A stretch of DNA of 64,000 nt from Lycium barbarum. Its lineage: Eukaryota; Streptophyta; Magnoliopsida; Solanales; Solanaceae. The stretch spans positions 21,956,203 to 22,020,202 of the forward strand of contig NC_083341.1 of NCBI RefSeq assembly GCF_019175385.1, in the 5' to 3' direction. Made by a program: the position numbers and the translations under genes. The notes under the pieces are model-generated. The model searched no databases, was not told where the DNA came from, and saw only the letters and a list, made by a program, of their open reading frames with translations. This document shows positions 47,312 to 59,205 of the stretch, piece after piece (position 1 is the stretch's first letter; every line of letters starts with the position of its first letter).

Positions 47312-47520
47312 ACTTGTAGTTGCTGGATTTTGCAGTTTATCAGCCAGTGAAAAAAATAGAAGATTCAAGAAAAAGCCTATATTTGTTGATCCACACACTT
47401 GTTTGTCATTGTGTATAATTGGTAATTAATAGTCTGTTTATTTTCATGAAGTGTTTCTTGATACTTCTATGCTAATGCCATCATATGGCCTCATTTATCA
47501 TTCTTGTAGTGGATTGTATG

Positions 47521-47876
47521 CAGGGGCGAATTTTGTGTATATAAAATGGGTCATGTAAACTCATGGTTACCCGATTAATCTCGGTATATTATGTATATAA
47601 TTCTTAAAATATATCTAATATTAATTGGAGGAACACATGGTAAAATAAGACTGAGTAGAGCACTGGTTAAGTGCTGGGATTTATCTTGTAAGGTCGCCGG
47701 ACAGAACCTTACTAAATGCACTTTTGCTGTCTTTTTTTTTTTTTTTTTAAATAAATTCTAAGCAGCCTTTAGCGTTTTGCTCGCCAAGTTAATGTCACTA
47801 TAAAATTTTATATCTTATTTCAAAAGATTAAAAGCAATGGTGAACTCATCCTCTTGGAATCCTGGATTCGCCTCTG
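47521..47876. mobile_element. hAT-type MITE with perfect 8-bp target duplication
   Basis: Ends CAGGGGCGAATTTTG and (complemented) CAGAGGCGAATCCAG. ATTGTATG on both sides (47513-47520, 47877-47884). The 356-bp interior contains a T18 tract and no ORF. The 8-bp duplication and CAGGGGCG ends are diagnostic of hAT. Confidence 0.88.
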
Positions 47877-48402
47877 ATTGTATGGTAATACTGTATTAGT
47901 GGATACAATATTTAGAGAAACTGTATCGTTTCTTACGATGTAATAACATGCATGTTTATTCTGGTTTGACTGTATATTATGATAATAGTAACTGCTAAAT
48001 TTACTAAAATATGACAATACTTGTGTATATGCTAAATTGGAATATCAAGGGTAAAGGGTAAAATATAAAATACTATCAAATAAGGATATAAGAAGAAAAA
48101 GAAATAAGGTAACAATAGAAACACACCAAATCAATTGTTTCAAAAAGTGAATATTTTCATAGTTACATGATTTAACGATACTATACAGTAAAACCTTAAC
48201 AACAATCAAAACAAGCCATATTTGATGTAACAATACAATATGACATGTAACAACGATCCAAAACAGGGGCAAAATGATGTGTGATAACCCACAACTTCAA
48301 TAGTCCAACTAATTAATAGCTTAAGATCACTAGGCAGTCCGGAAAGTGTGCTCGAGAAAAATGTCTTCTCAAAAATAAAAAGATAAATATTGTTCTTTCA
48401 TC

Positions 48403-48650
48403 CGATGTGGGACTCTTCGACACCCTCAACTCACGCCCGGGGCCGGACATGTGAATCGTGGACACTTTTAATATAAGGGCCCAACATCGGTAAACAAGAA
48501 TTGGGATGGGCCCTGCTCTGATACCGTGTAAAGAGATGGATCTTGGGCCCAATAACTCGACCCCAAAAGCTAACTCATGAGGTGAGGATTGCCCAAATCC
48601 ATATAAGGAGACCACCCATCCCTTTTTCATCAATGTGAGACTCTTCAGCA
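48403..48650 (-). mobile_element. TRIM-like small LTR element
   Basis: The minus strand has an LTR-like block (48647-48527, TGAAGAGTC...TTTACA), then a PBS CGGTATCAGAGCAG, about 90 bp of interior, a purine-rich GGGCGTGAGTTGAGGGTG and the start of a second copy (GAAGAGTCCCACATCGGAT). The block is missing at the equivalent point of duplication unit 2 (after 49690), supporting insertion. The distal LTR is incomplete. Confidence 0.6.
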
Positions 48651-48693
48651 CTTTTTGGCAGCAAGATTAATTCCACCACAGTATCTTGAGAAA

Positions 48694-48741
48694 ATGTCTG
48701 AAAAGGGTGTATGGTCCTCCTCTACATTCGGAGCCGGATAG
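48694..48741 (+). pseudogene. Duplicated first coding exon of the methyltransferase gene
   Basis: ATGTCTGAAAAGGGTG begins in the same context (cttgagaaaATGTC) as the true exon 1 at 49743, and a donor GATAG|GTATGTGCC follows. It reads MSEKGVWSSSTFGAG and then TAG at the splice junction. It is 19 nt longer than exon 1, so it could serve at most as a non-coding alternative first exon. Confidence 0.6.
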
Positions 48742-49314
48742 GTATGTGCCTCTTCTAGCTATTTCATTATTTTGATTTTTTGAATTTTTTGTCATTGAAT
48801 TGATTAAAGGCATTGATTAAAACATACAAAATTTGCAGCCATTCTTCACATCTCAAACTATGATGAAGGAAGAGTGACGCTCATTTCTTCTGTTGACAAC
48901 ATTACAAAGTATTTGAATCCCACAAAATTGAAGACTTGAGAACTGCAGCTATTAGTTGCTGGAATTTTACAACATTGAAGGTAGTAGTTACTATTATTAA
49001 TGTTTTGCCAGTTAAAAAGAAAAATAAACAAGAAGAAGAAATAAAAGGTACATCACATGCAGCAAACATAGAGTGCCGCTGAAATAGGAAAGTGAAGCAA
49101 CATAAAAGGAACTGTAAGATATGGCACAACTAGCCATGTGAAATATATACGAGTGATGGCCAAGTATCAAGGAGACCAAGCATTTTCCCTTATAAATAGG
49201 TAGGTTCTTCTTTCATTTGGATCGCCCCCTCATTTGAGTTCGATGTTTTGTATATTCCAAACTCTTCCTTTGATTGATAATTGTGAGGTATTTTCAAGGG
49301 ATATATATTTAAGA

Positions 49315-50200
49315 CACCATCCTGAAGAGAATTGGAAGCTTTGCTAGGTTGGTTCATCAAATTTTCCGGTGAGAAATTGGATAATCTGATCAGGTATGCT
49401 GTATTTGATTTGAGCTGGTTTCTTATTCACAGGAAAGTAATTTTTTTTTTGTTTTGTTTTAACGTGCTGATGAACTTGTAATTGCCAGTTTATCAGCGAG
49501 TGGAAAAGTATAAGATAAAAGGCAAGAACCTATAGCTTTGGACGTTACTTTCTTTTTTTCCACTCCATGATTAATGCAAGAATATATTCAAAATGCTGTG
49601 TAGTATAGCTTAAGACCGTTAGACAGCCCGAAAAGAGTACTTGAGAACTGGCTTCTCTAAAAATAAAAAGATTTTAATATTTCTCTTTTTTCTATTATCC
49701 TTTTCGGCAGCTAGATAAGTTCCACCACAGTATTTTGAGAAAATGTCCGCAAAGGCTACAAAAACTTCCAGGTATGTGCCTCTTCTAACTATTTCATTAT
49801 TTTGGTTTTTTTGAATTTTTTGTTCTTAATACGTATATAAATATTTCGCACTCACTCCTAAATAATAAAATATAATGCCTGAGTTTTTTAATAACTTCTT
49901 GAGCTAGTTTTCTATAAAACTATACAAGCACTATAGAGGAACCACATAGAAAATATGTTAAGCCAGTTTTTCTAGCTGTTGACATCACTAGGAAGTATTT
50001 GAATACAACAAAAAGATTTTGAGAACTGCAGCTATTAGTTGCTGGCCAGAGAGTACAGTAGTTCTTTAAATGTTGAAGCAGTTCTTTATGTGGCCTTCCA
50101 TATGACGGAAAACATACTGCATTAGCAGAAAAACTTTGGACCATGCATGAACTTGTGCAGTTTGAAGAGCTTCTTCTGATTCTTGTGTCTGTAATAGGAA
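49315..50200 (+). repeat. Downstream copy of the methyltransferase 5' region (duplication unit 2)
   Basis: Partner of 46965-49310. It begins ATTGGAAGCTTTGCTAGGTT, has the UTR exon donor TGATCAG|GTATGC at about 49393, and contains coding exon 1. Similarity fades past about 50080. Confidence 0.78.
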
Positions 50201-53200
50201 ACATTGATGGGAATTGGGGTGAATTAAAACAATTGTAAATAGTATTGAAAATTGATCTCTTGGTTGGATATCATTTGAGAAGTGTGACCACTTTAATTCT
50301 TAACATGAACTGATTGACCCAAATCTAATGACGTATAACAATTTTTCCGCACTTTTTTTGTTTGTTAGCTAGAATACAGACTACTTTTGTTGGATATTAG
50401 CAAAAAGCAATTTAGTATGATTGCAAGATAAAGAAAGATATGTGTTCTATAATCACTTGACATTTTTGGCATCTGAAAATAGAATGCATTCATATTTTTA
50501 AATTTTCTCAACAAGATTTTACCTAAATTTTATACATGCATACAAATATTGGTAATTGACTTAATTCTTAGCCGTCCTGATATGGTCTTTTCTTGCTCAT
50601 GATTTCTTGTACTTATGTCATTTAATGGTCATCTAAAGTCTAAACTCTTAGCAGGTTAAGATCTGCACACAGTTCCACAGTTAGCTTTGAAGTTCTAGGT
50701 CATCAACTTCAGTTTTTCCAGGTAATTAGGCCTTTGATGATAGTCCTCATCCTTTCTTCCTTATGGCTATATATGTAACTAGTGACTCCTTGACCGATTG
50801 TCATTTCTGTATTCGAATTTGGTATCTCTATTGAGGAAAAGCCTGTTTTATTGATAGATAAAGAAAGAGAGAATCATTATATTTGACTAGTAGGAATGAA
50901 AATTATAAAACTAACATAAGAAAGAAATGAAAATTATTTAGTGACAAACTCCAAAAACAGCCGTTAGCTTTCACTGGCCGCGAAACTTGTTAAAATCTCT
51001 CATTGAGTGACACTTGCCGTATTTCTTCAAGGCATTTCCCAATATCTTTGTCAATCTAGAAAAGTATTGGTTTCACCAAAAAAATGCATAGATATTTTCT
51101 AGTTGTTGTCTCTCGTCAAAATACTTGTCTTTACTAGCTTTTCAACTTCTCGTCTGCTTTCCAGTTCTGCATCTTGAACTGTTTGCCTTTAATTATGATA
51201 CGATCCCAGTTTGAAGCATTTAGGTGCTACTGTTTGGGATGCATCTGTGGTTTTAGTAAAATTTCTGGTAAGGTTTAATAGACATAGAGCCCATTTGGAT
51301 TGGCTTATAAGGTGGTCAAATCAGCTTATAAGCCATTTTTAACTTATTTGGGTGTTTGGCAAAAATAGAAAACAACTTAAATTAAGTTAAAAAGTGCTTA
51401 AAATAGATCAAAACCAAAAAGTTGCTCAACAACAACTTATTTTTTTGGGCTTAAAAGCCACTTTGATTTGACCAACAACTTTACCCTTTTATCCCTTATA
51501 TTTTTCTATTAATTTCAATGCTACCCTTACTTCTAAAAACCCTTTAAGTACTTTTATTCAAACACGTAACTGCTTATTTATAAAATAACTTTCAGCACTT
51601 AAAAAGTATTTTAAGCACTTATGCTTAAAAGTCACTTTTTTCCGCTAATCCAAACGGGCTCAAAATAATGCTTTTGTCCTTGCTACCACACTTATTCTTC
51701 TCTTTCATTTTTCTGTAATTTTTCATTTGTCTTTTTTTTTTTTTTTTTTTCTGCTTGACTGGCATAGAGGGGCCATTGACCTAAATTAGTTATTGAGTAA
51801 TTTGAGTCTGTTTGTTCAGTTACTCTAGCTTATACACCTACACTTACATCGATATAGCACTCGTACACCTTCAGTTATGACCTACCTGGGAACCTGGGAA
51901 CAAATTGATTTGAATTTTAGGAAAGAGATAGTCGGTTTTCTCCATCTGAATTGAGAGGAAAGCGTGTGATTGAACTAGGGGCAGGTTGTGGCGTAGCAGG
52001 ATTTGGTAAGCTAATCTGCCTTTATTTTATTAGGCCCAATTCTTTTAGATGCCATCTACATTTGCCTGAGGTACAAAACATGCATCCACAGGCATGGCAT
52101 TTCTTGGATGTGACGTAGTTTCAACTGATGTAGCTGAGATTTTGCTGTTGCTAATGAAAAATATGGAGCTTAACCCTTCCACCATAATGCAGAGTACAGC
52201 CTCAGGTTCAGGTTTCCACTTGATCTGTTGCATGTTTGCATAACCTTTTCCTGTTAACTTGCCGACGCATGTTTCTTTCCATCAAACAGAACTGGACAAC
52301 TGTGGTCTGTATTTACTATGAACTTACTCAAAGCTCTGTACCTTGTATATTCTTTTGGTTCCATAGAGGTTGCAGAGCTGGACTGGGGTAATGAAAATCA
52401 GATGAAGGCCATTGGCGGTGGCCTTCGATTCGACTATATCATTGAGACTGATGTTGTAAGTCCTATTAGATGTTGTGTTGGTACAATTCTATTTGCTCTT
52501 CTCCAATAGTAAAATATGGCACGATGAAGTATTAGAATTTTATGGACCCTATACTCATGATGTGTTTTCTTGTTTGGTTGCGACGGTATATATCCTGTGC
52601 CGCTTTTGTTTCTGTCAACATTAATTTTCAGAGTGGATAGTGGTTGGGCTACTCATAGTTGTTGACTAGGATATTGCTGTTTTGTTTCTCTATTGTAGTA
52701 CATCTGCACTAATAAGTTACCTGTCTTACTAGGTATATGAAGAGCATCAATTTGAACCACTTCTGCAGACAATAATTAAACTTTCTGGACCAGAGACGAC
52801 AGTTTTGGTATTGTATTCGATACTTCTCTTTATCCAGAATTCTTTTGTCATTATTACTGAACCTTTTTGTTTGTAGTTGGGGTATGAAATCCGATCAACA
52901 AATCTCCATGAAAAGATGCTTGAGATGTGGAAGAGAAATTTTGAGGTCCAAGCTGTTCCAAAGGAAGAGGTAAATCCCAGTTGACATCTGATTCTTATCA
53001 ACTAGACCATAACTCCTCCGATCATCATCAGTTGTGTGTAAACTGTGAACTTTGCATCCATTTTTGGCCAAACACATAGACAGATACCTAAACTTGGCAG
53101 CACTTTTCCTTTTGGCACTTTAACTTTGCCTCTTTCCTATTAGACATTGCCACGTGACTATTTTTAATTGGATTATTTTGCCACATCATGCGCGTGTAAT

Positions 53201-53610
53201 CCACACATTATATCCTTTTGGTTGGTTAGTAATTTTGTTGGCACGGTTTGAAATGAGTTGCAGTGTCTATAGGAAAGAGGCAAAGTTAAAGTGCCCAAAA
53301 ACAAAAACAAAAAAATGTTGTCAAGTTTAGGTGTCTGTCTGTGTTTGGCCTTCATTTTAAGTCCCTAATCCTGACTTCTCAAACTCTAAAGCTGATTTTT
53401 AGTGAAACCATTATGTTCATGTCCAAACTTATGGTTATAAATCAACGTTAAGATTCTTAGACGTTCGTTGTTTTTTACTGAAGTGGTTCAACTTTTCTGC
53501 AGATGGATGGTACCTACCAACACCCAAGTATCCAGATTTACATAATGTGCTCAAAAAAACAAGCAAATGCTTCAGAAATTGGAGTCAATCAAGATGATGT
53601 AAATAACTAA
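49743..53610 (+). CDS. METTL21-like SAM-dependent methyltransferase, 8 exons
   Basis: A Methyltransf_16-family enzyme, probably a protein-lysine methyltransferase. Coding exons: 49743-49771, 50655-50721, 51202-51267, 51921-52005, 52092-52205, 52367-52455, 52733-52807, 52877-52969, 53503-53610. Exon 1 is only 29 nt. The joined frame is about 241 codons with no stop. Motifs: FEVLGHQLQFFQ, GATVWDASVVLVKFL (family LGTTVWDAS), the SAM-binding VIELGAGCGVAG (about 70-81), CDVVSTD, EVAELDWG, DYIIETDVVY, LGYEIRSTNLHEKMLEMW, QHPSIQIYIM. Junctions are GT-AG except intron 2, whose frame-consistent acceptor is AC (51200-51201). Exon 6 could instead start at 52334, adding ALYLVYSFGSI in frame. The gene is likely real; the AC site makes its activity uncertain. 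Confidence 0.82.
51287..51661. mobile_element. MITE in methyltransferase intron 3
   Basis: Terminal inverted repeats GAGCCCATTTGGATTGGCTT and (complemented) GAGCCCGTTTGGATTAGCGG. The 375-bp interior is rich in GCTTATAAGCC and CACTTTTTAAG motifs that can pair. Superfamily not assigned. No ORF. Confidence 0.75.
53067..53352. mobile_element. Foldback MITE in the last methyltransferase intron
   Basis: Left arm GGCCAAACACATAGACAGAT, CCTAAACTTGGCA and GGCACTTTAACTTTGCCTCT; the right arm is the inverted copy ending GTCTGTGTTTGGCC. Imperfect 9-bp flanks (tccattttt / ttcatttta). Mutator-like by arm length and flank size, but not certain. Confidence 0.72.
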
Positions 53611-53802
53611 GAAAAACATGTAGTGCAACTACTTTTATTTACTTTATAATAATGTAACATTTAAAGTCACTTTCTTATCATTGTCGCTGAAATGCTTTGG
53701 TCTCTTAATTCTTTCATCTCCATAACCACTATCTGTTACGCTCTTATATCTTTTTCGAATTTGAGATAATTTGAGAATTAAGTTAATCCGAGCACATTTA
53801 AA

Positions 53803-54102
53803 GTTCAAGGGCAGATATATCACCTGATAGATGATTTATATCCCAGAGAAAAAAGGCCGAGAAACTTGCAAATGTACTTTTACGGTAACAGAAATGAGGT
53901 TGAAAATAGAATGGCTTGCTCAGATAAAATACATGAATTGATAGTGAAGGAGCTACTGGACATACTAACAATTAATCCAGCGACCATGCACAAAATATCA
54001 GGTGGACTTAGAAGCTCTCCCCTTGGTGGATCGTCGGATCCTAGATATGCCTCCTCTAATCAAGAAGGACTGCTCATTGATTGCAAACCCTTTCACTTGT
54101 AA
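53803..54102 (+). pseudogene. Helitron Rep/helicase fragment
   Basis: The plus frame reads VQGQIYHLIDDLYPREKRPR, NLQMYFYG and DKIHELIVKELLDILTINP. This is the Helitron-like N-terminal block (VQGQIYH-DLYP-RPR-LQLYFYD...L-INP). It starts about 190 bp after the methyltransferase stop and ends in a short non-homologous tail at the TAA (54102). No Helitron termini or Rep catalytic motif are visible, so it is a relic. Confidence 0.75.
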
Positions 54103-55208
54103 ATTTTTTTACTTGTGTGGTAGACTTCACATAGAAATGAGGCCATGAAAGTTGATTTTTGTTCGAATTTGTGGGTTGGAAATCAGTGAACTAGCGGTTC
54201 TTATTCGAGCTGGCAGAAGATCTATAGCAAATAAATAGATCCAGATGGTGCAAATGCAGGAGGCAAGGTGCTGTTAATACGAATGCCGACATGGTGCATG
54301 ACTCTTTATAAATCTATGCAATGCATGCAACATTGTCTATAATCATCTATTTGTATCCAACTGTTGGGGATTAGTTAAATTGTACGTTGGCCATTGTAAT
54401 ACTAAAATTCACTCTGTAGTTTTCAGGTTGGATGTCGTTGAGTTAATACAGTTCTCAAATATTAGGATTCTGGTAATTCATGGGTGTAGCAGGTTGTGCA
54501 AGGATAATGATATGTTCGTTTCTCTCCAGAATATCGTGTATGATCTGCCAATCTTCGATATATTGAGGTTAACGAAACAGGATAGGAGGTTCCAGAAAGC
54601 ATGGTCAAACTGATTATTCACATGGCAGTGATATTTTGACTCTTGGCAGCAGCTATTTCTAATCCTTATTGTTGGTTTCTTGCATTGAATAGCTGTAGTG
54701 AAAATACAGTGTAAGTAGAAAAGATATTTATCTTGTACTAACTGAGAATAAAATCTTTATTGGGGGTGGGGGAAAAAATACGATGTCAGTATCAGGGAAT
54801 TGCTGCATCTATGTTTTGATGCTAATTGCAATTTCTGCTGTTTGGGAACCTTTTTGTGTTTCTTGTACATTCACCAAAAAAGCACAATGATAATACTTCT
54901 AATGTTAAATATATAAGGGTGATCTCTATTGGTAGCACTCTGGGTTCAACTTGGTTTCACGAAAAGCCATAGTGAAGTCATTTAGGAAGTGGAGAATTCA
55001 AGAGCTAAATAAACACCATTAAAGCTGTTTCTTCTTTTTTGACATTTCACATTAAAAGGCCTAAAAAAGTTCATGCTAGCAATACAAAAAAAAAAAAAAC
55101 TATTTTTTTTATTTTCGTTCTTATGATCAGAACAAAGGATATGAAACGGAACTCAAATACATCAGACCAAAAACCATTTATGCTATTCATCAATCCTGCA
55201 ACTTCAAA

Positions 55209-55213
<5 letters not shown>
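54103..55213. other. Intergenic, nothing recognised
   Basis: Short frames only. A 77-codon frame at 54380-54613 has no motif. No RNA gene or terminal repeats seen. Confidence 0.35.

Positions 55214-55217
<4 letters not shown>

Positions 55218-55254
<37 letters not shown>
55218..55254. repeat. TA microsatellite
   Basis: About 18 TA units preceded by A13. It produces spurious Tyr-Ile repeat frames on both strands. Confidence 0.9.
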
Positions 55255-55256
<2 letters not shown>

Positions 55257-55685
55257 AGCTTTCCAAACGATTCGTGCCGCTTTATACTCCAATAGTACTT
55301 CTTCGGCGAGATCAAGCTTTCCACATAGCTAATGGTGTAACACATATATAATGTCTCCGTGTGTTCAAGAATATTTTGCATGCTATCTTATTTAGGATTA
55401 TACACAACAACTTTTTCTCTAAAATTGTCTATTACCAAAACTAGTTCTCCATTCCCTGTCATGAAAAGAGGGCGATACAATGTTATAAGAAGGATTTATC
55501 TCTAAATTCCTTATGGAAAATAAGGATGCCCACGATTCCTTTATTCCATATTCCTTCATGACCAATATCTCAACGCTCCCCTTATCATCTTCCAGGCAAG
55601 TCATACTTAGACATTCATTTAAAACTCCTAAACCAATCCTAACATTCTGCCCTTGATCACACTTAGACTCAGGGATGGGAAACAC

Positions 55686-55869
55686 GTAATGGCGGATACA
55701 GAATTTTCACTCAAGAAGTTCGAAAAAACAACTAAAGCTAAATATAAAAAATAATGCTGTCAATAGGAAGCGAACCTAGGACGCAATAACAATTTTGAAC
55801 ACCCTGGACCGCTTGAGCTAACCATTTGCATTTATTCAGGGTGTTTAAAAGTTAATACATGTACATAAA
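55686..55869. mobile_element. hAT-like MITE half, cut by gypsy-C
   Basis: TAATGGCGGATACAGAATTT starts like other hAT MITE ends of this region (CAGGGGCGAATTTTG). The matching right end is not found because the gypsy-C LTR begins at 55870 inside it. Confidence 0.45.
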
Positions 55870-58800
55870 TGTTATATCCCGTATTTTTGAACCTCGGATT
55901 ATCTTCTGGGGTGGGGCCCACACACCGAGATTTTTTTTTAACATCTGAAAAGTCATATGAATCACATATGTAAAGTTAAACACAACTCATGAAGTGCCCT
56001 TGGGCCAAATCAAAGTGGAAGCCCTCCAAACGAATATTTTTAAGAAAACGTTTTCGGGTGACCTGAATTTGAGGGGCGCAAACGGTATTATAAGTTTGGA
56101 ATTTGGAAAAGTACCAAGAAATAGAAGTTGTAGATAATTGAATTATCTTTCCATCCATAGGTTATGGGTTCCCAGGTTACGTCGGTACGAGGATATATGA
56201 GCGTTTTAAGGTCGAAAGGTCAGTGAGCTAGGCCCAACTCGGAACCAACCGAGTTGGCCCAAAAAAATGAAAAGAAAAAAATTTGGCCCAACTTGGAGAG
56301 GGGTGGCCGGCCATGCCATGGCCCAAGCCCATGATTTTAATTAATTTCCATGTGCTAAATAATAAGAGGGGCAATTATTCATTAAATCCCCTAAAACTTT
56401 CAAGAGAAAGAAAAGAAGAAAAACAAGAACAACAACACAAGCCATTTCGGGTTTGGCCATAGAAAAATCATCCCTCAAAATCTTGCCTCTAAAATTATTT
56501 TCTTGTTGAATTCCTACTAATTCAAGGTCCCTCTACAACTTGGTGTAGTTGTTTTGGAAGATTGAGCATTAGTTTCCTCAATCTCACACTGGACAAGTAA
56601 AGAAGATAGAAGAAAAAGGTAAGAATTAATCTCTTGTTATTATGTTATGAAAGTTTGTTTGTGTTGTAGTATGTAGAAATGAGTAGAAAATATGAAAATA
56701 TGGAAGTTTGGAAAGTGGGTGTGCATGTGTGCATGTGGCCGTGTATATGCACTATGGTGTGTAGTTGAAATGAGTTGAATTTTAAGTTGTATTCTAGTTG
56801 TGGTAATTGTGAAATTTGCATTGGAAATGAAAGATGAACGGGAAATGTATGAAGTTGGAAAATTGCCATGTTGGCCGTGGGTTAGGTTGTGGAGAAATAA
56901 TGATGGATTAATGTTGTTTAAAATGTTAGTTGTGTTGTTGTGATCCTTGCATTGTAGATGTAGGAAAAATGATGTAAGTTTGCATTGAAATGGAATGTAG
57001 GAACTTATGTCGTTTTCTTATGATTTAATGACATTATGGAAATTAAGTTCCTAAGGTGCAAATTATGATGATTGATGATGAACTTAGAAGATGGAAACAT
57101 GTTATGAATGTGTATATTAAAGATTAGAAGATTTGGATGAATTATGAATTTGGCGGAAAATTTGCATATTTTGTATATCTTGTGTATATCTTATGTATAT
57201 ATAGTATAAATGTTGTGAAATGCTTCCGAATGGTATTGTAATGGCTTCTATTAGTAATAAAGGTAAGTATGATGGTGTTGGTTTGAAAACTTGAAGTCGG
57301 AATGAAAGCCATTACGTTATGTTGGCAAGAAGACTAGTTGTGTATTATATTGTGTTTTGTTGTGATTGTTGATGTTGTTAATGTTGTTGTTGGGTTGTTG
57401 TTGGTTGTTTTGAGCCGAGTTGAATCTCGGGGATGCTATATGTATAGGGGAGATGCTGCCCAAATTTTTATAGACAAGTATGGGATAAGAATATAATTTT
57501 TAAGTCTCATGAATAGTAATTGGTCAATGTGACCATTTGCAGGTTTTGGACGAAACGGGATTAGGTTTTGGCGATCGTAAAGGGAAAGAAAGGTATGTAA
57601 AGCTACCCCTATCCTTCTCTTGGCATGTCCTAGATATACTAGGCTTGAATTCGGACCTCGGGGACAACTCTACTCTTCAGAATCCGCGTCCGAAATTGCC
57701 CCTTTTTCTTTCAATAGAATTGAATTATTTAAGTTGCAAATGACTAGGGAAGTGATCTAAACCTCCAGAACTTGTGCAAATGAAACCCGATTATCTTAAA
57801 ACCCTCATAAAGGATATTATGAAGTATAACGTACGTAAATTATGTTCGCCACCTCAACTGACCGAGGTGAGCCCACTTTGTCCGGATTTTTCCTTTGACT
57901 CCGTTTGAACTACTTCCGAACGGAAACTAAGGGGAAACTTATAGTTACCCTTCTAACTCCTAACTAATAACTGCTATAATTGTTTTAATGAGTCTTATGA
58001 CCTACTTTGAGACTTAAAACCACTACGGAAGGCTTATTTTGACCTGAACCACTCTGACATCCGAAAGAATTATACTTTGATTATTGTCAAATGTCCGTTA
58101 TGAGATCTATAATCTGAATTATATATTGAGTCTCTGTAAATGTTTTACTTTTTTATATTGCATTTAGTTTCTCACTACTCCACTCGTGGATGCCTCAATG
58201 CTTCCTTCACTGAGCCGGGCCAGGATATGTTCTCAAGCGACTTCCACTGCATTGTTCGTCGTGCCTCGATGTGAGGGGGCAGGTATACATGTACATGGGT
58301 TGTGGAGTATGCTGTGCCATGTACACTATTCTGATATGATATGATATGATCTGATATGACCATCTGATATGATATGCTATGTTACGGGGTTATCCCCTTT
58401 TCTGATCCTTATGTGTTGTGGCACCAGTGTCGGGGGGTGACCACGTTCTGTCTGCCGAGTCCTTTGGCAGGGGCCGGATATGATATGGCATATGTTTCTG
58501 TACACACTCTTTATGTTTTGAAGATATGCATTTGATACTCTGGATATCACACTCACTTTTCTGTACGTCCTGTTTCGGTTATGATTTTTTTCCATAATGG
58601 GACCAGGTATGACATACGTTTTCTGCAAATACTATTTATGCTTTATGATCAGCATTTTGCTAATCTGGATATTCCGTTCATTTTCTGTACCTTCTGCTTC
58701 GATTATGACTTTGTTTACTACGTTTCGTGCTTTACATACTTCGTACTGACCCCCTTTCTTCGGGGCCTGCGTTTTCATGCCGCGCAGGTACTGACGACAG

Positions 58801-59187
58801 ATTTGCTGACCCGCCTGCTTGGGACATCTATTCTGCTATTCTGGAGCACTCTTTTTTTCCAGAGCCTATACCTTGGTACAGTCTGCTGCTGGTGTACATA
58901 TGTATGCTATTCAGGGGTATGACGGGGCCATGTCCCGTCTTATGATTATGTTATATTCTGTAGAGGTCTGTAGACATACATGTGGGTTCTGTATATGCTT
59001 TTGGGTTGTTATGATCTGTGATGGCCTTATCGGCTTCCATGTGTTATATCCGTTCATCTGCTATATCTAGTAACGCCAATTAACTTTTACATTGATATAT
59101 TCTGCAAATATGCTCATTTGGGTTATTGGGTACGTTTGGGTGTCCAGCACGGACACTAGTCACGGCCTACGGGGTTGGGTCGTGACA
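55870..59187 (+). repeat. gypsy-C 5' LTR (3318 bp)
   Basis: TGTTATATCCCGTATTTTTG to GGGTCGTGACA. Contains (TGATA)n-like repeats at 58329-58380. The open frames at 58581-59070 inside it carry no motif. Compared with the 3' copy it has an extra ~15 bp near 56560 and scattered substitutions. Confidence 0.92.
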
Positions 59188-59191
59188 AAAG

Positions 59192-59205
59192 TGGTATCAG
59201 AGCGG
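59192..59205 (+). promoter_or_regulatory. gypsy-C primer binding site
   Basis: TGGTATCAGAGCGG four bases inside the LTR end, matching initiator tRNA-Met. Confidence 0.88.

Larger units (their letters stand above)
46965..49310 (+). repeat. Upstream copy of the methyltransferase 5' region (duplication unit 1)
   Basis: Blocks at 46980-47060, 47308-47390, 48310-48400, 48660-48790 and 48893-48985 recur in the same order at 49330-49405, 49465-49545, 49608-49690, 49708-49830 and 49976-50065. They include a UTR exon ending TGATCAG|GTATGC and a first coding exon. Unit 1 has since gained an AU SINE, a hAT MITE and a TRIM-like element that unit 2 lacks. Confidence 0.8.

Noticed and set aside
48403..48650. 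A Cassandra (5S-bearing TRIM) element
   Set aside because: The LTR-like block has no 5S internal promoter motifs; only a generic TRIM-like call is supported.
58581..59070. Cys/Phe-rich frames of 72-113 codons
   Set aside because: Overlapping frames in the gypsy-C LTR with no motif.
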